A stretch of DNA of 25,265 nucleotides, taken from assembly GCF_000485595.1 (NCBI RefSeq), contig NW_014579105.1, positions 1 to 25,265 on the forward strand, in the 5' to 3' direction. How positions within the stretch are numbered: the stretch's first letter is position 1; the number at the start of each line of letters is the position of its first letter. Origin of the DNA: Priapulus caudatus (taxonomy: Eukaryota; Priapulida; Priapulimorpha; Priapulimorphida; Priapulidae). Shown piece after piece: positions 10,023-19,024 of this stretch. The position numbers and the translations under genes were made by a program. The notes beneath the pieces were generated by a model, which saw nothing but the letters and a program-made list of their open reading frames with translations, ran no database searches and was not told where the DNA came from.

Positions 10023-10182
10023 CTGGAAACACAGTGAGAATGTGAGCATGATGGTATTAGTTGTTGATACCTAGAGCAATGAGATGAATCACATTCAGAC
10101 ACAGTAACGCTGAAGGGGTCGTTGTCGTAACAGGTAGGCCTACTACAGATATGTACCCGAGGTACATATATGTATACACAAA

Positions 10183-10664
10183 NNNNNNNNNNNNNNNNNN
10201 NNNNNNNNNNNNNNNNNNNNNNNNNNNNNNNNNNNNNNNNNNNNNNNNNNNNNNNNNNNNNNNNNNNNNNNNNNNNNNNNNNNNNNNNNNNNNNNNNNNN
10301 NNNNNNNNNNNNNNNNNNNNNNNNNNNNNNNNNNNNNNNNNNNNNNNNNNNNNNNNNNNNNNNNNNNNNNNNNNNNNNNNNNNNNNNNNNNNNNNNNNNN
10401 NNNNNNNNNNNNNNNNNNNNNNNNNNNNNNNNNNNNNNNNNNNNNNNNNNNNNNNNNNNNNNNNNNNNNNNNNNNNNNNNNNNNNNNNNNNNNNNNNNNN
10501 NNNNNNNNNNNNNNNNNNNNNNNNNNNNNNNNNNNNNNNNNNNNNNNNNNNNNNNNNNNNNNNNNNNNNNNNNNNNNNNNNNNNNNNNNNNNNNNNNNNN
10601 NNNNNNNNNNNNNNNNNNNNNNNNNNNNNNNNNNNNNNNNNNNNNNNNNNNNNNNNNNNNNNNN
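10183..10664. other. Assembly gap (482 N)
   Basis: All bases are N. The gap is bordered on the right by a GT microsatellite, the likely reason assembly failed. Open frames drawn across it are meaningless. Confidence 1.
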
Positions 10665-10707
<43 letters not shown>

Positions 10708-10732
10708 TGTGTGTGTGCGCGCACGTGTGTGT
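10665..10732. repeat. GT/GC microsatellite
   Basis: (GT)n with GCGC interruptions, directly abutting the gap. Confidence 0.97.
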
Positions 10733-10880
10733 GATGCAAATTCGCTCCGCTAGAGTGAAACGTACACTGACATTATATAATATATACAATATGTATTATA
10801 TATTTACATTGTAAATGCTAAATAACTAGTATATTTACATTGTACGTAAATATATTATATTACATTGTATATTATCTTAC

Positions 10881-11068
10881 ATGTGAGTACATGTCATAGC
10901 TCCATAGCCATCGTCTGAGAATTGCCACAACCCACCAACGTGGTCAGTTTTCTCTAAAACTACAACTGAAAGGTTAGACTCTTGAAGACATTTGGCAGTG
11001 ACAACGCCTGATATTTCGGCTCCAATGACACATACATCGATTTCAGATGAGTCAATAGGCGCTTCCAT
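10881..11068 (-). CDS. FMO-like exon 1 (FAD-binding motif)
   Basis: 188 bases from ATG to the donor CACAT|GTAAGAT (phase 2). It carries DVCVIGAEISGVVTAKCL and VVVLEKTDHVGGLW. The third-position Gly of GxGxxG is Glu (GAA), one base from the GGA Gly codon. Confidence 0.8.
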
Positions 11069-11181
11069 TCTGAAAACACCACTGAAACACTTTAGTTCAC
11101 GACCTAACCGTGTACTTGTCTGTGGAAGCAAACGCCGGTGTCACATCGATAAAGTTGGTCCGTCCAAATGATTCGCCCACA

Positions 11182-11397
11182 TGCTATGAAATATCGCAGG
11201 AGGCACTGACTAGTATTAAGTTATAGCGGTGACCAACTTTTCTAATAGCTCACAAACGCAGAATTTGCTATGAAATAAGGCAGGCCACGCTGGCCAGTAT
11301 TAATTAAGGTATAGCGGTGAGCAACTTTTCTGATAGCTCAGGTAGGTACGCAGACTTTGCAATGAAATAAGGCAGATAGTGCTGGCCAGTACCCATT
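11182..11397. repeat. ~84-92 bp tandem repeat, about 2.5 copies
   Basis: Copies begin TGCTATGAAATA at 11182 and 11266 and TGCAATGAAATA at 11358. They share GCACTGACTAGTATTAA-like and TATAGCGGTGACCAACTTTT segments. It lies upstream of the FMO-like start and has no coding potential. Confidence 0.8.
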
Positions 11398-11409
11398 AGC
11401 CCTAACTCT

Positions 11410-11990
11410 AACTGTACGTCTATATTATCATGATTAAGTCCTCCCCAGTATCTCACCATCCCTCCTCATCCACATCATCATCATGAACCCCTCTCCAGTA
11501 TCTCACCACCTTTCCTCGTCTATATCATTATGATAGAAGCTTCTCCAGCATCTCACCATCTCTTCTCGTCTATATCATCATGATAAAGCCTCTCCAGCAT
11601 CTCACCATCTCTTCTCGTCTATATCATCATGATGCAGCCTCCCCAGTATCTCACCATCTCTCCTCGTCTATATCATCATGATGCAGCCTCCCCAGTATCT
11701 CACCATCTCTCCTCGTCTATATCATCATGATGAAGCCTCCCCAGTATCTCACCATCACTCCTCGTCTATATCATCATGATGCAGCCTCTCCAGTATCTCA
11801 CCATCACTCCTCGTCCATATCATCACGATGCAGCCTCTCCAGTATCTCACCATCTCTCCTCGTCCATATCATGGTGATAAAGCCATGCCCAGTATTTCAC
11901 CATCACTCTTCGTCCATATCATGATGATGAAGCCCTGCCCAGCATCTCACCATCTCTCCTCGTCTATATCACGATAATCGATCCATCCTC
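11410..11990. repeat. 49-bp minisatellite, about 12 copies
   Basis: The unit is approximately CCCCAGTATCTCACCATCTC followed by TCCTCGTCTATATCATCATGATG and a GCAGCCT or AAGCCT spacer. The central copies are exactly 49 bases apart (for example 11641 and 11690). Because 49 is not a multiple of three, a single frame is not maintained and coding is unlikely. Confidence 0.95.
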
Positions 11991-12252
11991 ACGATTATGC
12001 ACAACAACAAAATTAATACAGAGTATAAATACATATATATGTTTTAGACTTACACAATGACTTTGTTTCCATTAGTGTCACACCTATAAGGATCATCCAC
12101 CGTTACCCATCATGTATTGTGTATGCCGCAGTGAACTACTCAAGTCATAATGTTGTCCACCCTACATCAACGTGGAGGCGACGGTTGGGTTTTGCAGAGC
12201 TTTTTTTGGTTTGTTTTATACGCACACACGCACATCCCAACGACCCACCCAC

Positions 12253-12284
12253 CTACACAAGACACACACGCGCGCGCGCGCGCA

Positions 12285-12329
<45 letters not shown>

Positions 12330-12390
12330 GGTACTCACGCACACGCACACACTCACACACACACGCGCGTGCGTTCACACATGCACACGG
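12253..12390. repeat. CA / CGCA compound microsatellite
   Basis: Alternating (CG)n, (CGCA)n and (CA)n tracts. His/Thr-Arg open frames here are repeat artefacts. Confidence 0.97.
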
Positions 12391-12394
12391 TGTG

Positions 12395-12430
12395 TAGGAA
12401 AGAATTTCTACGTAGGAAAGAATTTCTACG
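12395..12430. repeat. 18-bp direct duplication
   Basis: TAGGAAAGAATTTCTACG occurs twice in a row, followed by a decayed third start. Confidence 0.9.
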
Positions 12431-12440
12431 TAAGAAATAC

Positions 12441-12820
12441 TGGGGCATGGCGGCGAGAGATGTGCATTGTAAAATCCGATCTAAAATTTTCACTTTGGCC
12501 GCGGCATCCCGCCACATGTTTTCCCTCTGCCAATGTAAAGAAAAATGGCGCTCGCTTCGCTCGCCACCATTGCGAGCCAAGATATATATATCTTTAATCA
12601 ATGTTAGACGTTCAAAATGGGCAGGGGCATGCCGTAGAGAGATATGCATGACAAACTCCGATCGAAAATGTTCACTTTGGCCGCAGCATCCTGTCACAAT
12701 TTTTTATGGTGCTCGGGTCGCTCATCACCGTTGCCAGCCAAGATAATTTTATTCAGCCGATCTACGCTTAAAATGGGCAGGGGTGAGCCCGGGAGAGATG
12801 TGCATGGGAAAATACATAAT
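12441..12820. repeat. ~156-182 bp tandem repeat, about 2.2 copies
   Basis: Units start at GGGGCATGG (12442), GGGGCATGC (12624) and GGGGTGAGC (12780). They share AGAGAGATGTGCATG-like, CCGATCTAAAATTTTCACTT-like (TTCACTTTGGCCGC) and GCCAAGATA blocks. The period suits a satellite-derived or transposon-internal repeat. No family is recognised. Confidence 0.8.
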
Positions 12821-12863
12821 TATATGGATTCATTGGATTGTATTGTATTTAGGACAATGGTAA

Positions 12864-12893
12864 ATATTGGACATTATATATAATGTCCAATAT
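12864..12893. repeat. 30-base perfect palindrome
   Basis: ATATTGGACATTATA is followed immediately by its reverse complement. AT-rich, function unknown. Confidence 0.85.
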
Positions 12894-13292
12894 ACAACAC
12901 CCCATCTGATAAAGATCGATTTCAAGTTTTTTCGTGTGTTAATCACGTGGATTTCGAGACATTTCGAAACAGTTCGAGTCATCTCGAGTATTCAAGAGTT
13001 AATTAATTTGATTTCTTCGAGGATTAAGTTATTCCGAGGATTAAGTAGGTGCGTTTCGAGTCTTCATGAGTTAATTCGGTGTTTAGGAGGTCCCTGATAA
13101 TGCGGCGCCATCTGGCGGAAATAATTAGTATCTGCCCATAACCATGGAAACGGCATTGTAATTTCCGCGGAGTTTGAAATGGGGAATTGTATTTGTAATT
13201 GAAAATCTACCCACTGCTGGAGCTGGAGACAAAATAGCTTGATTATAGTACAAGTTCTGAATTTACAGGGCACTGCCACAGGAGGGTATACG

Positions 13293-13462
13293 ATGCCGTT
13301 GTTAGAAAAAGGAAAACCAAGGCTTCTGCTAAGAAAACCAAGACCTGCAAAACTCGATCCCTTACAAAAAGTTTTTTGTCAGAGTACACAATCGCAAGTG
13401 GAATTCGTACACGTACGACAACGTCAACGGTCACAAAATACATTCAATGTGTCAACGATGAG
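13293..13462 (+). CDS. LRRC63-like exon 1
   Basis: First ATG of the frame (MPLLEKGKPRLLLRKPRP), Lys/Arg/Pro-rich. The donor is ATGAG|GTAAAA, phase 2. A possible 5'UTR acceptor (TTTACAG) ends at 13268. Confidence 0.65.
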
Positions 13463-14616
13463 GTAAAACTAAAAGTGTGTAAGTCGAGTACTATTTTTAA
13501 AAATTACAATGAGAATCAGTGATGCCTAATCAAAATCATGACCATGGACTGATGGAGTGTAGAGTACCGGTACCGTAATAAATTAGTGATGAAGTTTTTA
13601 GCTTCTTTGTTCCCATCATTTCATATTGGAATTCTCTTCTTTCCTCTTTGACTTTGGTTAATTGCAAATTTGAAGCTTTTTCTACTGCTAGCTGCAGTTT
13701 TGATCTGTCTCTTTGATGAACTTCGTCTCTACCTCAGTCTCTGTCTTCAGTATAGTCCCAATTAATTTGGACTTGGAAAACTAATCTTTATGAGGTTATG
13801 TACCATACACTGATACAGAATTTGTATAGTTGGACAGTATATATTATATGAAAGCACAATAAAGTTGTAAAAATTGGACAGTCTATTTTCAGAGAAGATG
13901 CAGACAGCGCTGCAATTTATTCAAATGAGGATTGCAGTAGGCTGCCTGATCAATCAAGGGCCACAAGTGTGAATAATGCAGACGGCACTGACAACTGCGG
14001 TGTGAAAGAAAGCCGAAGCATATCCAGCGTAGAATATGAGACGCGTGGCGCCCTCTGTCCCCCAAGCACCTGTGAAGGCGTTAACCGCTATAAACCGGTA
14101 GGCTCACATCATACATCCTGCCAAGTCAGGGGTGAATATGGCAGCATGTTGACTTCATTCCCATTAAGAGTGTTTCACAGGAGGCATGGATTCGACAATT
14201 ACAAGTCGACGCCAGAAAAGCAGATGAAGGATCGCCAGCAAGAAAATTTTACTCTACAAGATTTTCTGCACGAACCAAGCCAGGATTTGTGGCAAAAGGA
14301 AGCACAAGCACTTTCCAAGGTACCCAGTTTTTAATACATTGGTAATCTTAGAAAATTCCTGTTGGTACACTCAGCTCAGATGTTTTTAATTATTAATATA
14401 TCCTGTGTTTGATTAATTTGCAGGTGGTATTATCCAAGCAAAATTATCGGAAGTTGACCGAGGTTCTGGCAGGCAGGATGAACGCTAAATGTGATAGACT
14501 GAATTCTGTCTTGCTCTCTGATGATGGTAGGTGAAACTTGTATACTTTTGCATGTAACTTCTATTATTCATATTCTTTCATAAGCTTAAATGAGATATAT
14601 GATATATGATATGATA

Positions 14617-14654
<38 letters not shown>

Positions 14655-17600
14655 GTATATATATAATTATGTATTTGTTTCTCATATATCATAAATATCT
14701 CATAATATATATATATACTAATATATGAGATATATTTAGATCATATTGAGAACAAATACTATGGGAATGGAGTTGCTGCTTACTGCAACAGTTCCTTGTG
14801 ACTAAATTCATATCGCATGATATTTGCACTGTGCAGGTGATATTGCCTCAGTAAAGAACAGAGTTCCAGTGTACCAGCTTTTACTGGAAGTAGTATGGGT
14901 AGTCCGTAACTACCTAGGGAAGTCGCAGCCAACCCATGGACCTGCTGCAGTGATGAAGGTGTGTGCACAGCAAGGCATTCGAACAAGTTCAGACAGGTGT
15001 GGGAGAAGGGTGACAAATGTCGCAATTGTTTGAGATACTCTATGTACATCTAAAGCTGTCACTAATGCTCATAGGGTCTATGTCCCCCAGGGGTACTGCC
15101 GTAACGTACCCTCGTCACTATTTGATATGGTTACGGGTTAGGGAGTAGGCTAGGCCGACTCCCTAAGATCGTTAGTGGAGTGGCGCAGGTTACGGGTCTG
15201 GCATATTTAGATAGTACCCAGGGTACGTTCCGGCAGTACCCTGGGGGACATAGACCCTCTCAGCGTCACTAATGGTAAATCCATACAGTCATACATGTCT
15301 AGGCGTATTTTTGTACAGATTCTGCCCGATCTAGCTGCTTGGAGTGATAATATGGAGTCGGGCGTAGTTCAGAGAGCTGTCCAAACAGTGTGGCCAGGGC
15401 AAGAAAATGACGACAAGTGGTTAAATAAACAAACCTCAAGGTTCACATGCCGACTATAGTGTCAGGAATAAGTATAATATTTAAAAAGTAATATTGAGGC
15501 ACTATAATATGACAATAAATACACCTTGCAGTCAACCAGCATAGTGTCGACTGATAGGAAATGTGACAAGGAAATGTGGGGTTACGCAAGTTTCTCCCAA
15601 TTGTTTTCTAGTGTTCCGCTAGCATTACCTGCAGATGCCGGCATAACCAGCTCAGAGTTAGCAATCTTACATTCACTAGCGATGGGAGGAGTGACCTTGT
15701 CACTGAAAGTAAGTGCGTTGCAAATTTATTCAGTGTCTGCTTTATTGTAATTATAATTATTTATTATTATCATTATAGTGACTATTAAATAAAGTAGAAG
15801 AATGATAATTTTTCAATGAATGACTTAATTATGATTGTTTTTAATATTCTCAATTTAGCTGGCCACAAATGACCAGTGTGTGTACTGTGTGTACCATGTA
15901 TATGATGAGAGTCAATTGATTTTTACTGTTGAAACTTGAAGGTTGCAGTGTGAATGATGTCTTTTCAGGGTTATTTTATTGCAAGCCTGCCAGATATGCA
16001 ACCCCTTGTGAACAGCCTCACATACCTCAATCTGTCATTCAATGATCTTCAGGTAAGCTATTTAATAGGACACAGGCAAGACCACCTATAAAGGTTTACT
16101 AGCATTGATCTCTATAATATATTATTAACTATATGTATGGTGATTGTCTGTGGACTGGTTGATGTGCAACTGTAGCAATATGTTAGACTAGCATGTATCC
16201 CATCTATAATATTACATTATATACTGTCTATACTAAATGAGAAAAAAATCCTGGATTCACACCATTGCTGGTCCCAGCTCTGTCAGCTACTATCGTGCTT
16301 CCACGTGGTTTTGCAATTTGCAGGAGATTCCAGCTGAAGTTATGCGGTGTCTTCAACTGCAAGTACTAAAACTGAGGAATAACCCCATCAACGCAATTCC
16401 CACAGAGCTGTGTCAGTTGCAGCAGTTGCACACACTGATAGTGTCCTTCTGCCTGGTGTCAACACTGCCACAGAGGTATACATTCTACCAGGTGCCAGGA
16501 GTGCATAATAATAGATATTATCTATAGAATCTATTATTATTCACTCCTGATTCTACTAGGTACTATCAGCAGCACCCATGGCCTTGATAAAGAACAGCAG
16601 ATCTACCAGAGAAGGTTCTATCTAATAAGGATGAATAAGTGGGTAGGGTGGGAGTGGAGGATTCTCAAAACACTGCGGAATCAATTCAGAGATTTTTAAA
16701 ACTTACAGTAAACACACTTAGAAACATCTAGTAGATCAGCACTGTATAGCTCCCTCACCAGAAACAGCAACAGATGTTGTGCTCCCACTCACTCATGAAC
16801 ATATAGATAGATCCTTGCCTGTCATTATTAGATGTTTATTGATAGACCATTCTTTTTCATATAATGGTCAGTTTGTAAACAGTTTGTTATAGTAACAAAA
16901 TGGTTGCTGAAAAAGAACTGCTTGGAGAAAGCTTGGTTATTTTGTATACTTCTGCTGTTAACTGCCACTGTACCACCCTACCAATCAGAATACTATGGGT
17001 GTGTTATTTGTATAAATGATGCCATTGCCTTTCAATTTCCAGTTTATTCAATCTCAGGAAACTGAAGATTCTAGATCTATCATTTAACAAGCTTGTGGAC
17101 CTGCCAAATGACATAGGAAAACTTAGGTAACCTGAAAATGAAGCAAATTCATGCTAAACTCGCCATTAAAATCACTGGAACAAAAGATTACGGATACCGC
17201 CTGCGTAAATATTCGCCTGTACGTGACCTTTGTGACCCGGCCTAATACTCTGGTTTGTGTTCCAGTGACCTGATATTTCTGAATGTTGAGGGAAACCAGC
17301 TCGCAGCGATGCCAGCCGGAGCTCTGAAACTGAAGCTGCGATATCTGCGTGTCGCAAATAACATGATGCATCCGATATTCTGGAAAGACTCGACCACGCA
17401 GCGGCCACAGGTGATCGGCTTGTTCGGAAACGTGTTCGGGCCATCCATAAAAAATTCTATGTTTGCTGTCCTCCGACCGACCCACAAAAATAGCTGTGAC
17501 CCAAGTTTTTTTTGACATTTTGTGTTCCATTTTGTGTTTCAGTTTTGTTTTTTTGTCTATATAAATATAAATATAAATATAACTCTTCTACTGGTATTCT

Positions 17601-18055
17601 GGAAGGTGCATATACATTCTTCATAGTTAAGACTGAAACACAAAGCATGTGTGGCAAACATGAGGACAGACTTAAAATAACTATTATGCCTCACACACAC
17701 AAAATACCTACCTACCTACCCACTAAAAAAATCATGGGTCGGGGGACAGCAAACATAGAATTTTTCAAGGATGGCCTCATTTGAGTTTGCGCTAGCACGC
17801 GTGTGAGCAACGTACGTTACTATGTTTAGGTACTGGTGCATCCTGCATCTGTGGGAGGGTATACTCACAGAGGTCTATCATGCCAGCCAAAGATGTGTTC
17901 CATTTATATATGGAAACCACACATGCGCGCACATGCACATATCAGCAATTCTGCTATTTTTAGAGACTAGTTCACCTCGCATGGACTGCAATGGAAACAG
18001 CTGGCCTAGGCAACAGACGTGATATTCCAGAAGAGATCAAGAATCTGCTAGCACA
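13293..18055 (+). CDS. LRRC63: Leucine-rich-repeat protein, LRRC63-like, 11 exons, C-terminal exon unresolved
   Basis: Exons: 13293-13462, 13893-14319, 14424-14526, 14837-14958, 15319-15440, 15540-15708, 15969-16052, 16324-16475, 17043-17126, 17266-17410, 17964-18055. They join in phase to about 555 residues. The N-terminal ~200 residues are basic and low complexity. A helical middle follows (VPVYQLLLEVVWVVRNYLGK; WGYASFSQLFSS). From about residue 375 come LRRs of the LxxLxLxxNxLxxLP type: LTYLNLSFNDLQ, LQVLKLRNNPINAIP, LKILDLSFNKLVDLP, LIFLNVEGNQLAAMP. Then come LRYLRVANNMMHPIFW and RLVHLAWTAMETAG...IPEEIKNLLAQ. The size, LRR position and IFW/HLAW tail match my recollection of LRRC63, a poorly characterised animal protein. 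The end after 18055 is not found. Another LRR protein of the same subfamily is possible. Confidence 0.7.
13893..14319 (+). CDS. LRRC63-like exon 2
   Basis: Acceptor TTTTCAG; one base completes the Arg codon from exon 1. 142 codons, hydrophilic, probably disordered, ending LWQKEAQALSK|GTACCC. Confidence 0.75.
14424..14526 (+). CDS. LRRC63-like exon 3
   Basis: TTTGCAG|GTGGTA to GATG|GTAGGT, phase 1 out. Encodes VVLSKQNYRKLTEVLAGRMN and more, likely helical. Confidence 0.75.
14595..14745. repeat. AT/GATAT low-complexity tract
   Basis: ATATGATATG and (AT)n runs followed by imperfect inverted copies of TATGAGATATAT. It is in the intron between LRRC63-like exons 3 and 4. Confidence 0.85.
14837..14958 (+). 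CDS. LRRC63-like exon 4
   Basis: GTGCAG|GTGATA to ATGAAG|GTGTGT. Encodes GDIASVKNRVPVYQLLLEVV and following helical residues. Confidence 0.8.
15058..15273. mobile_element. Mutator-like MITE with perfect 9 bp target duplication
   Basis: The element at 15067-15264 (198 bp) has inverted arms of about 46 bases beginning GCTCATAGGGTCTATGTCCC. The flanks are identical GTCACTAAT at 15058-15066 and 15265-15273. It lies in the intron between exons 4 and 5 of the LRRC63-like gene. A 9-base duplication with long arms is the Mutator-like pattern. Confidence 0.9.
15319..15440 (+). CDS. LRRC63-like exon 5 (3' edge uncertain)
   Basis: TTGTACAG|ATTCTGCCC opens ILPDLAAWSDNMESGVVQRA. The donor is weak: TCAAG|GTTCAC at 15440 keeps phase with an acceptor at 15539, while GACAA|GTGGTT (15418) is an alternative in the same phase. 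The frame stops at TAG near 15458 if unspliced. Confidence 0.65.
15540..15708 (+). CDS. LRRC63-like exon 6 (5' edge uncertain)
   Basis: Two acceptors are possible, CCTTGCAG (15531) and AACCAG (15539); only the second restores the frame with the phase-2 donors of exon 5. Encodes WGYASFSQLFSSVPLAL and LAILHSLAMGGVTLSLK, then donor AAA|GTAAGT. Confidence 0.7.
15969..16052 (+). CDS. LRRC63-like exon 7, first clear LRR
   Basis: TTTTCAG|GGTTAT to CTTCAG|GTAAGC, 28 codons, phase 0 both sides, with LTYLNLSFNDLQ. Confidence 0.85.
16324..16475 (+). CDS. LRRC63-like exon 8, two LRRs
   Basis: TTTGCAG|GAGATT to CAGAG|GTATAC. Encodes IPAEVMRCLQLQVLKLRNNP and LHTLIVSFCLVSTLP. The FCLV segment departs from the usual N-x-L. 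Confidence 0.85.
16496..16549. repeat. 54-base inverted repeat
   Basis: CAGGAGTGCATAATAATAGA and its inverse (one mismatch) form a hairpin just after the exon 8 donor. Confidence 0.8.
16550..17042. other. Intron between LRRC63-like exons 8 and 9
   Basis: I see nothing beyond ordinary AT-rich intron sequence. Confidence 0.4.
17043..17126 (+). CDS. LRRC63-like exon 9, LRR
   Basis: TTTCCAG|TTTATT to CTTAG|GTAACC. Encodes LFNLRKLKILDLSFNKLVDL and LPNDIGKL. Confidence 0.85.
17266..17410 (+). CDS. LRRC63-like exon 10, last LRRs
   Basis: GTTCCAG|TGACCTG to CCACAG|GTGATC. Encodes DLIFLNVEGNQLAAMP and LRYLRVANNMMHPIFW. Confidence 0.85.
17439..17776. mobile_element. 338-bp element with ~46-base terminal inverted repeats
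   Basis: The left arm from GGCCATCCATAAAAAATTCT and the right arm ending GGATGGCC are inverse copies through GTTTGCTGTC...GACC. Inside are T-rich tracts, a (TATAAA)-like run at 17559-17582 and CCTACCTACC. No target duplication is visible. It begins 28 bases after the exon 10 donor. Confidence 0.8.
17964..18055 (+). CDS. LRRC63-like exon 11
   Basis: TTTTTAG|AGACTAG opens RLVHLAWTAMETAGLG, then DIPEEIKNLLAQ. Donor GCACA|GTGCGT (phase 2), or CAGTGC|GTGTAA at 18059 (phase 0). If neither is used the frame ends at the TAA at 18063. Confidence 0.7.
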
Positions 18056-18159
18056 GTGCGTGTAACAGTGCCTTATCCAAACTCTTAAATATCCGCAGCA
18101 CTTGCAGGAGTGACATCGAAAGATGTCTTTGTACTTACTATCTAAACCTAGCAATGTTA

Positions 18160-18350
18160 ACAGTAACACAAATAACAGAACAAATAATATTAGTAATAGA
18201 AAAGCAACATAGTTGTTGTTAATACCAGTAATAGTAATAATAAAAACAACAACAGTAATAATAATGGTGTAAGTATAGGAGTGAATAATTATGGAGTAAT
18301 AACAACATAATTATAACAATAGTACAAACGACAGTAGTAGCAGTTATTGA
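18160..18350. repeat. AAT/AAC-rich low-complexity tract
   Basis: Irregular trinucleotide-like runs of AATAAC, AGTAAT and ACAACA. Confidence 0.75.
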
Positions 18351-18376
18351 ACCACCCTTCAGTACGTTGAGGCTTA

Positions 18377-18457
18377 TGCTAACAGCTCCTCGTTAATTGC
18401 CTCACCAGGGGGCGCTCATGCTAACAGCTCCTCGTTGCCTCACCAGGGGGCGCTCAT
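18377..18457. repeat. ~40-bp direct duplication with CACCAGGGGGCGC
   Basis: TGCTAACAGCTCCTCGTT and TCACCAGGGGGCGCTCATG occur twice; copy one carries an extra AATT. The CACCAGGGGGCGC core resembles the vertebrate CTCF consensus. Binding is speculative. Confidence 0.85.
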
Positions 18458-18640
18458 GCGACTGCTGTGGAGGAGCGAGGCTCACCGACGAGCTCGTCGT
18501 AACGAGGCCGGCACGGGAGGCCTTCGGCGTCCGCGGACTGCCGTTCCGATTCCGCTGCTGCTCACTGTCGTGCGGCAGTCGCTTCACGACCGAGGCTGCG
18601 TCGCTCACGCGGCTGCTGCGCTGCGACTCAAGCGAGGCGT
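18458..18640. other. GC-rich island
   Basis: Markedly richer in G and C than its surroundings, with open frames on both strands but no recognised protein motif. It could be a CpG-rich promoter for an unseen gene, or repeat-derived. Confidence 0.5.
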
Positions 18641-18840
18641 AAGATGCCTCGCTGTGTCTCAAGCTACGCGTGAGATGCCTCGCTGTGTCTCAAGCGATGC
18701 ATGAGATGCCTTGCTGTCTCAAGCGACGCATGAGATGCCTCGGTGCGTCTCATGATGCATGAGATGCCTCGCTGTGTCTCAAGGGAAGCATGAGATGCCT
18801 CGCTGTGTCTCAAGGGAAGCCTGAGACTCCTTGCTGAATC
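18641..18840. repeat. ~30-32 bp tandem repeat, about 6 copies
   Basis: The unit is near AGATGCCTCGCTGTGTCTC plus AAGCGATGCATG. The last unit is decayed (AGACTCCTTGCTGAATC). Confidence 0.9.
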
Positions 18841-19024
18841 CGAGCTTGATTGCTCTTTGGTGCGACTACTGGCTTGGGGCTCCGTCACAGCCACCCGTTG
18901 AATAACGGGCCTTCGATCCGTGCCAGCTTTTCTCGTACACGTTGTTTCGACGTTGTTACAGTTTATCCACGGTTGTAGTATCAGGAGTGATGTTCACTTA
19001 TCATCTTTTTATTTTGGGCCATGA

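Larger units (their letters stand above)
9880..11068 (-). pseudogene. Flavin-containing monooxygenase-like gene fragment
   Basis: Two minus-strand exons are visible. Exon 1 (11068-10881) starts at ATG with MEAPIDSSEIDVCVIGAEISG and continues through a Rossmann fold to EKTDHVGGLWQFSDDGYG, the FAD-binding start of FMO-family enzymes, which oxygenate soft nucleophiles using NADPH. The expected GxGxxG reads GAEISG. The other exon (from 10022) contains EHF...AVAIATGHHAVP, an FMO motif about 100 residues further on. The roughly 60 residues between them would need another exon, which could be in the assembly gap. No donor follows the GHHAVP exon cleanly, and no NADPH-binding or C-terminal exons occur before the rhodanese gene begins. 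It is probably a truncated copy, though exons displaced by assembly error cannot be excluded. Confidence 0.65.

Noticed and set aside
10019-10814. Long ORFs across 10183-10664
   Set aside because: They consist of undetermined bases and GT/CA repeat translation.
12119-12746. Plus-strand ORFs with His-Thr and Arg-Ala repeats
   Set aside because: They come from CA/CG microsatellites and the adjacent tandem repeat; no splice or family support.
17123-17530. Minus-strand ORFs opposite LRRC63-like exon 10
   Set aside because: They are antisense shadows of a well-supported plus-strand LRR exon.
18397-18894. Possible Arg/Ala-rich protein in the GC island
   Set aside because: Open frames on both strands follow from high GC and the 30-32 bp repeats; no motif is recognised.
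18890-18935. tRNA-like TTCGATCC box
   Set aside because: No flanking T-arm pairing, no A-box at the right distance and no acceptor stem.
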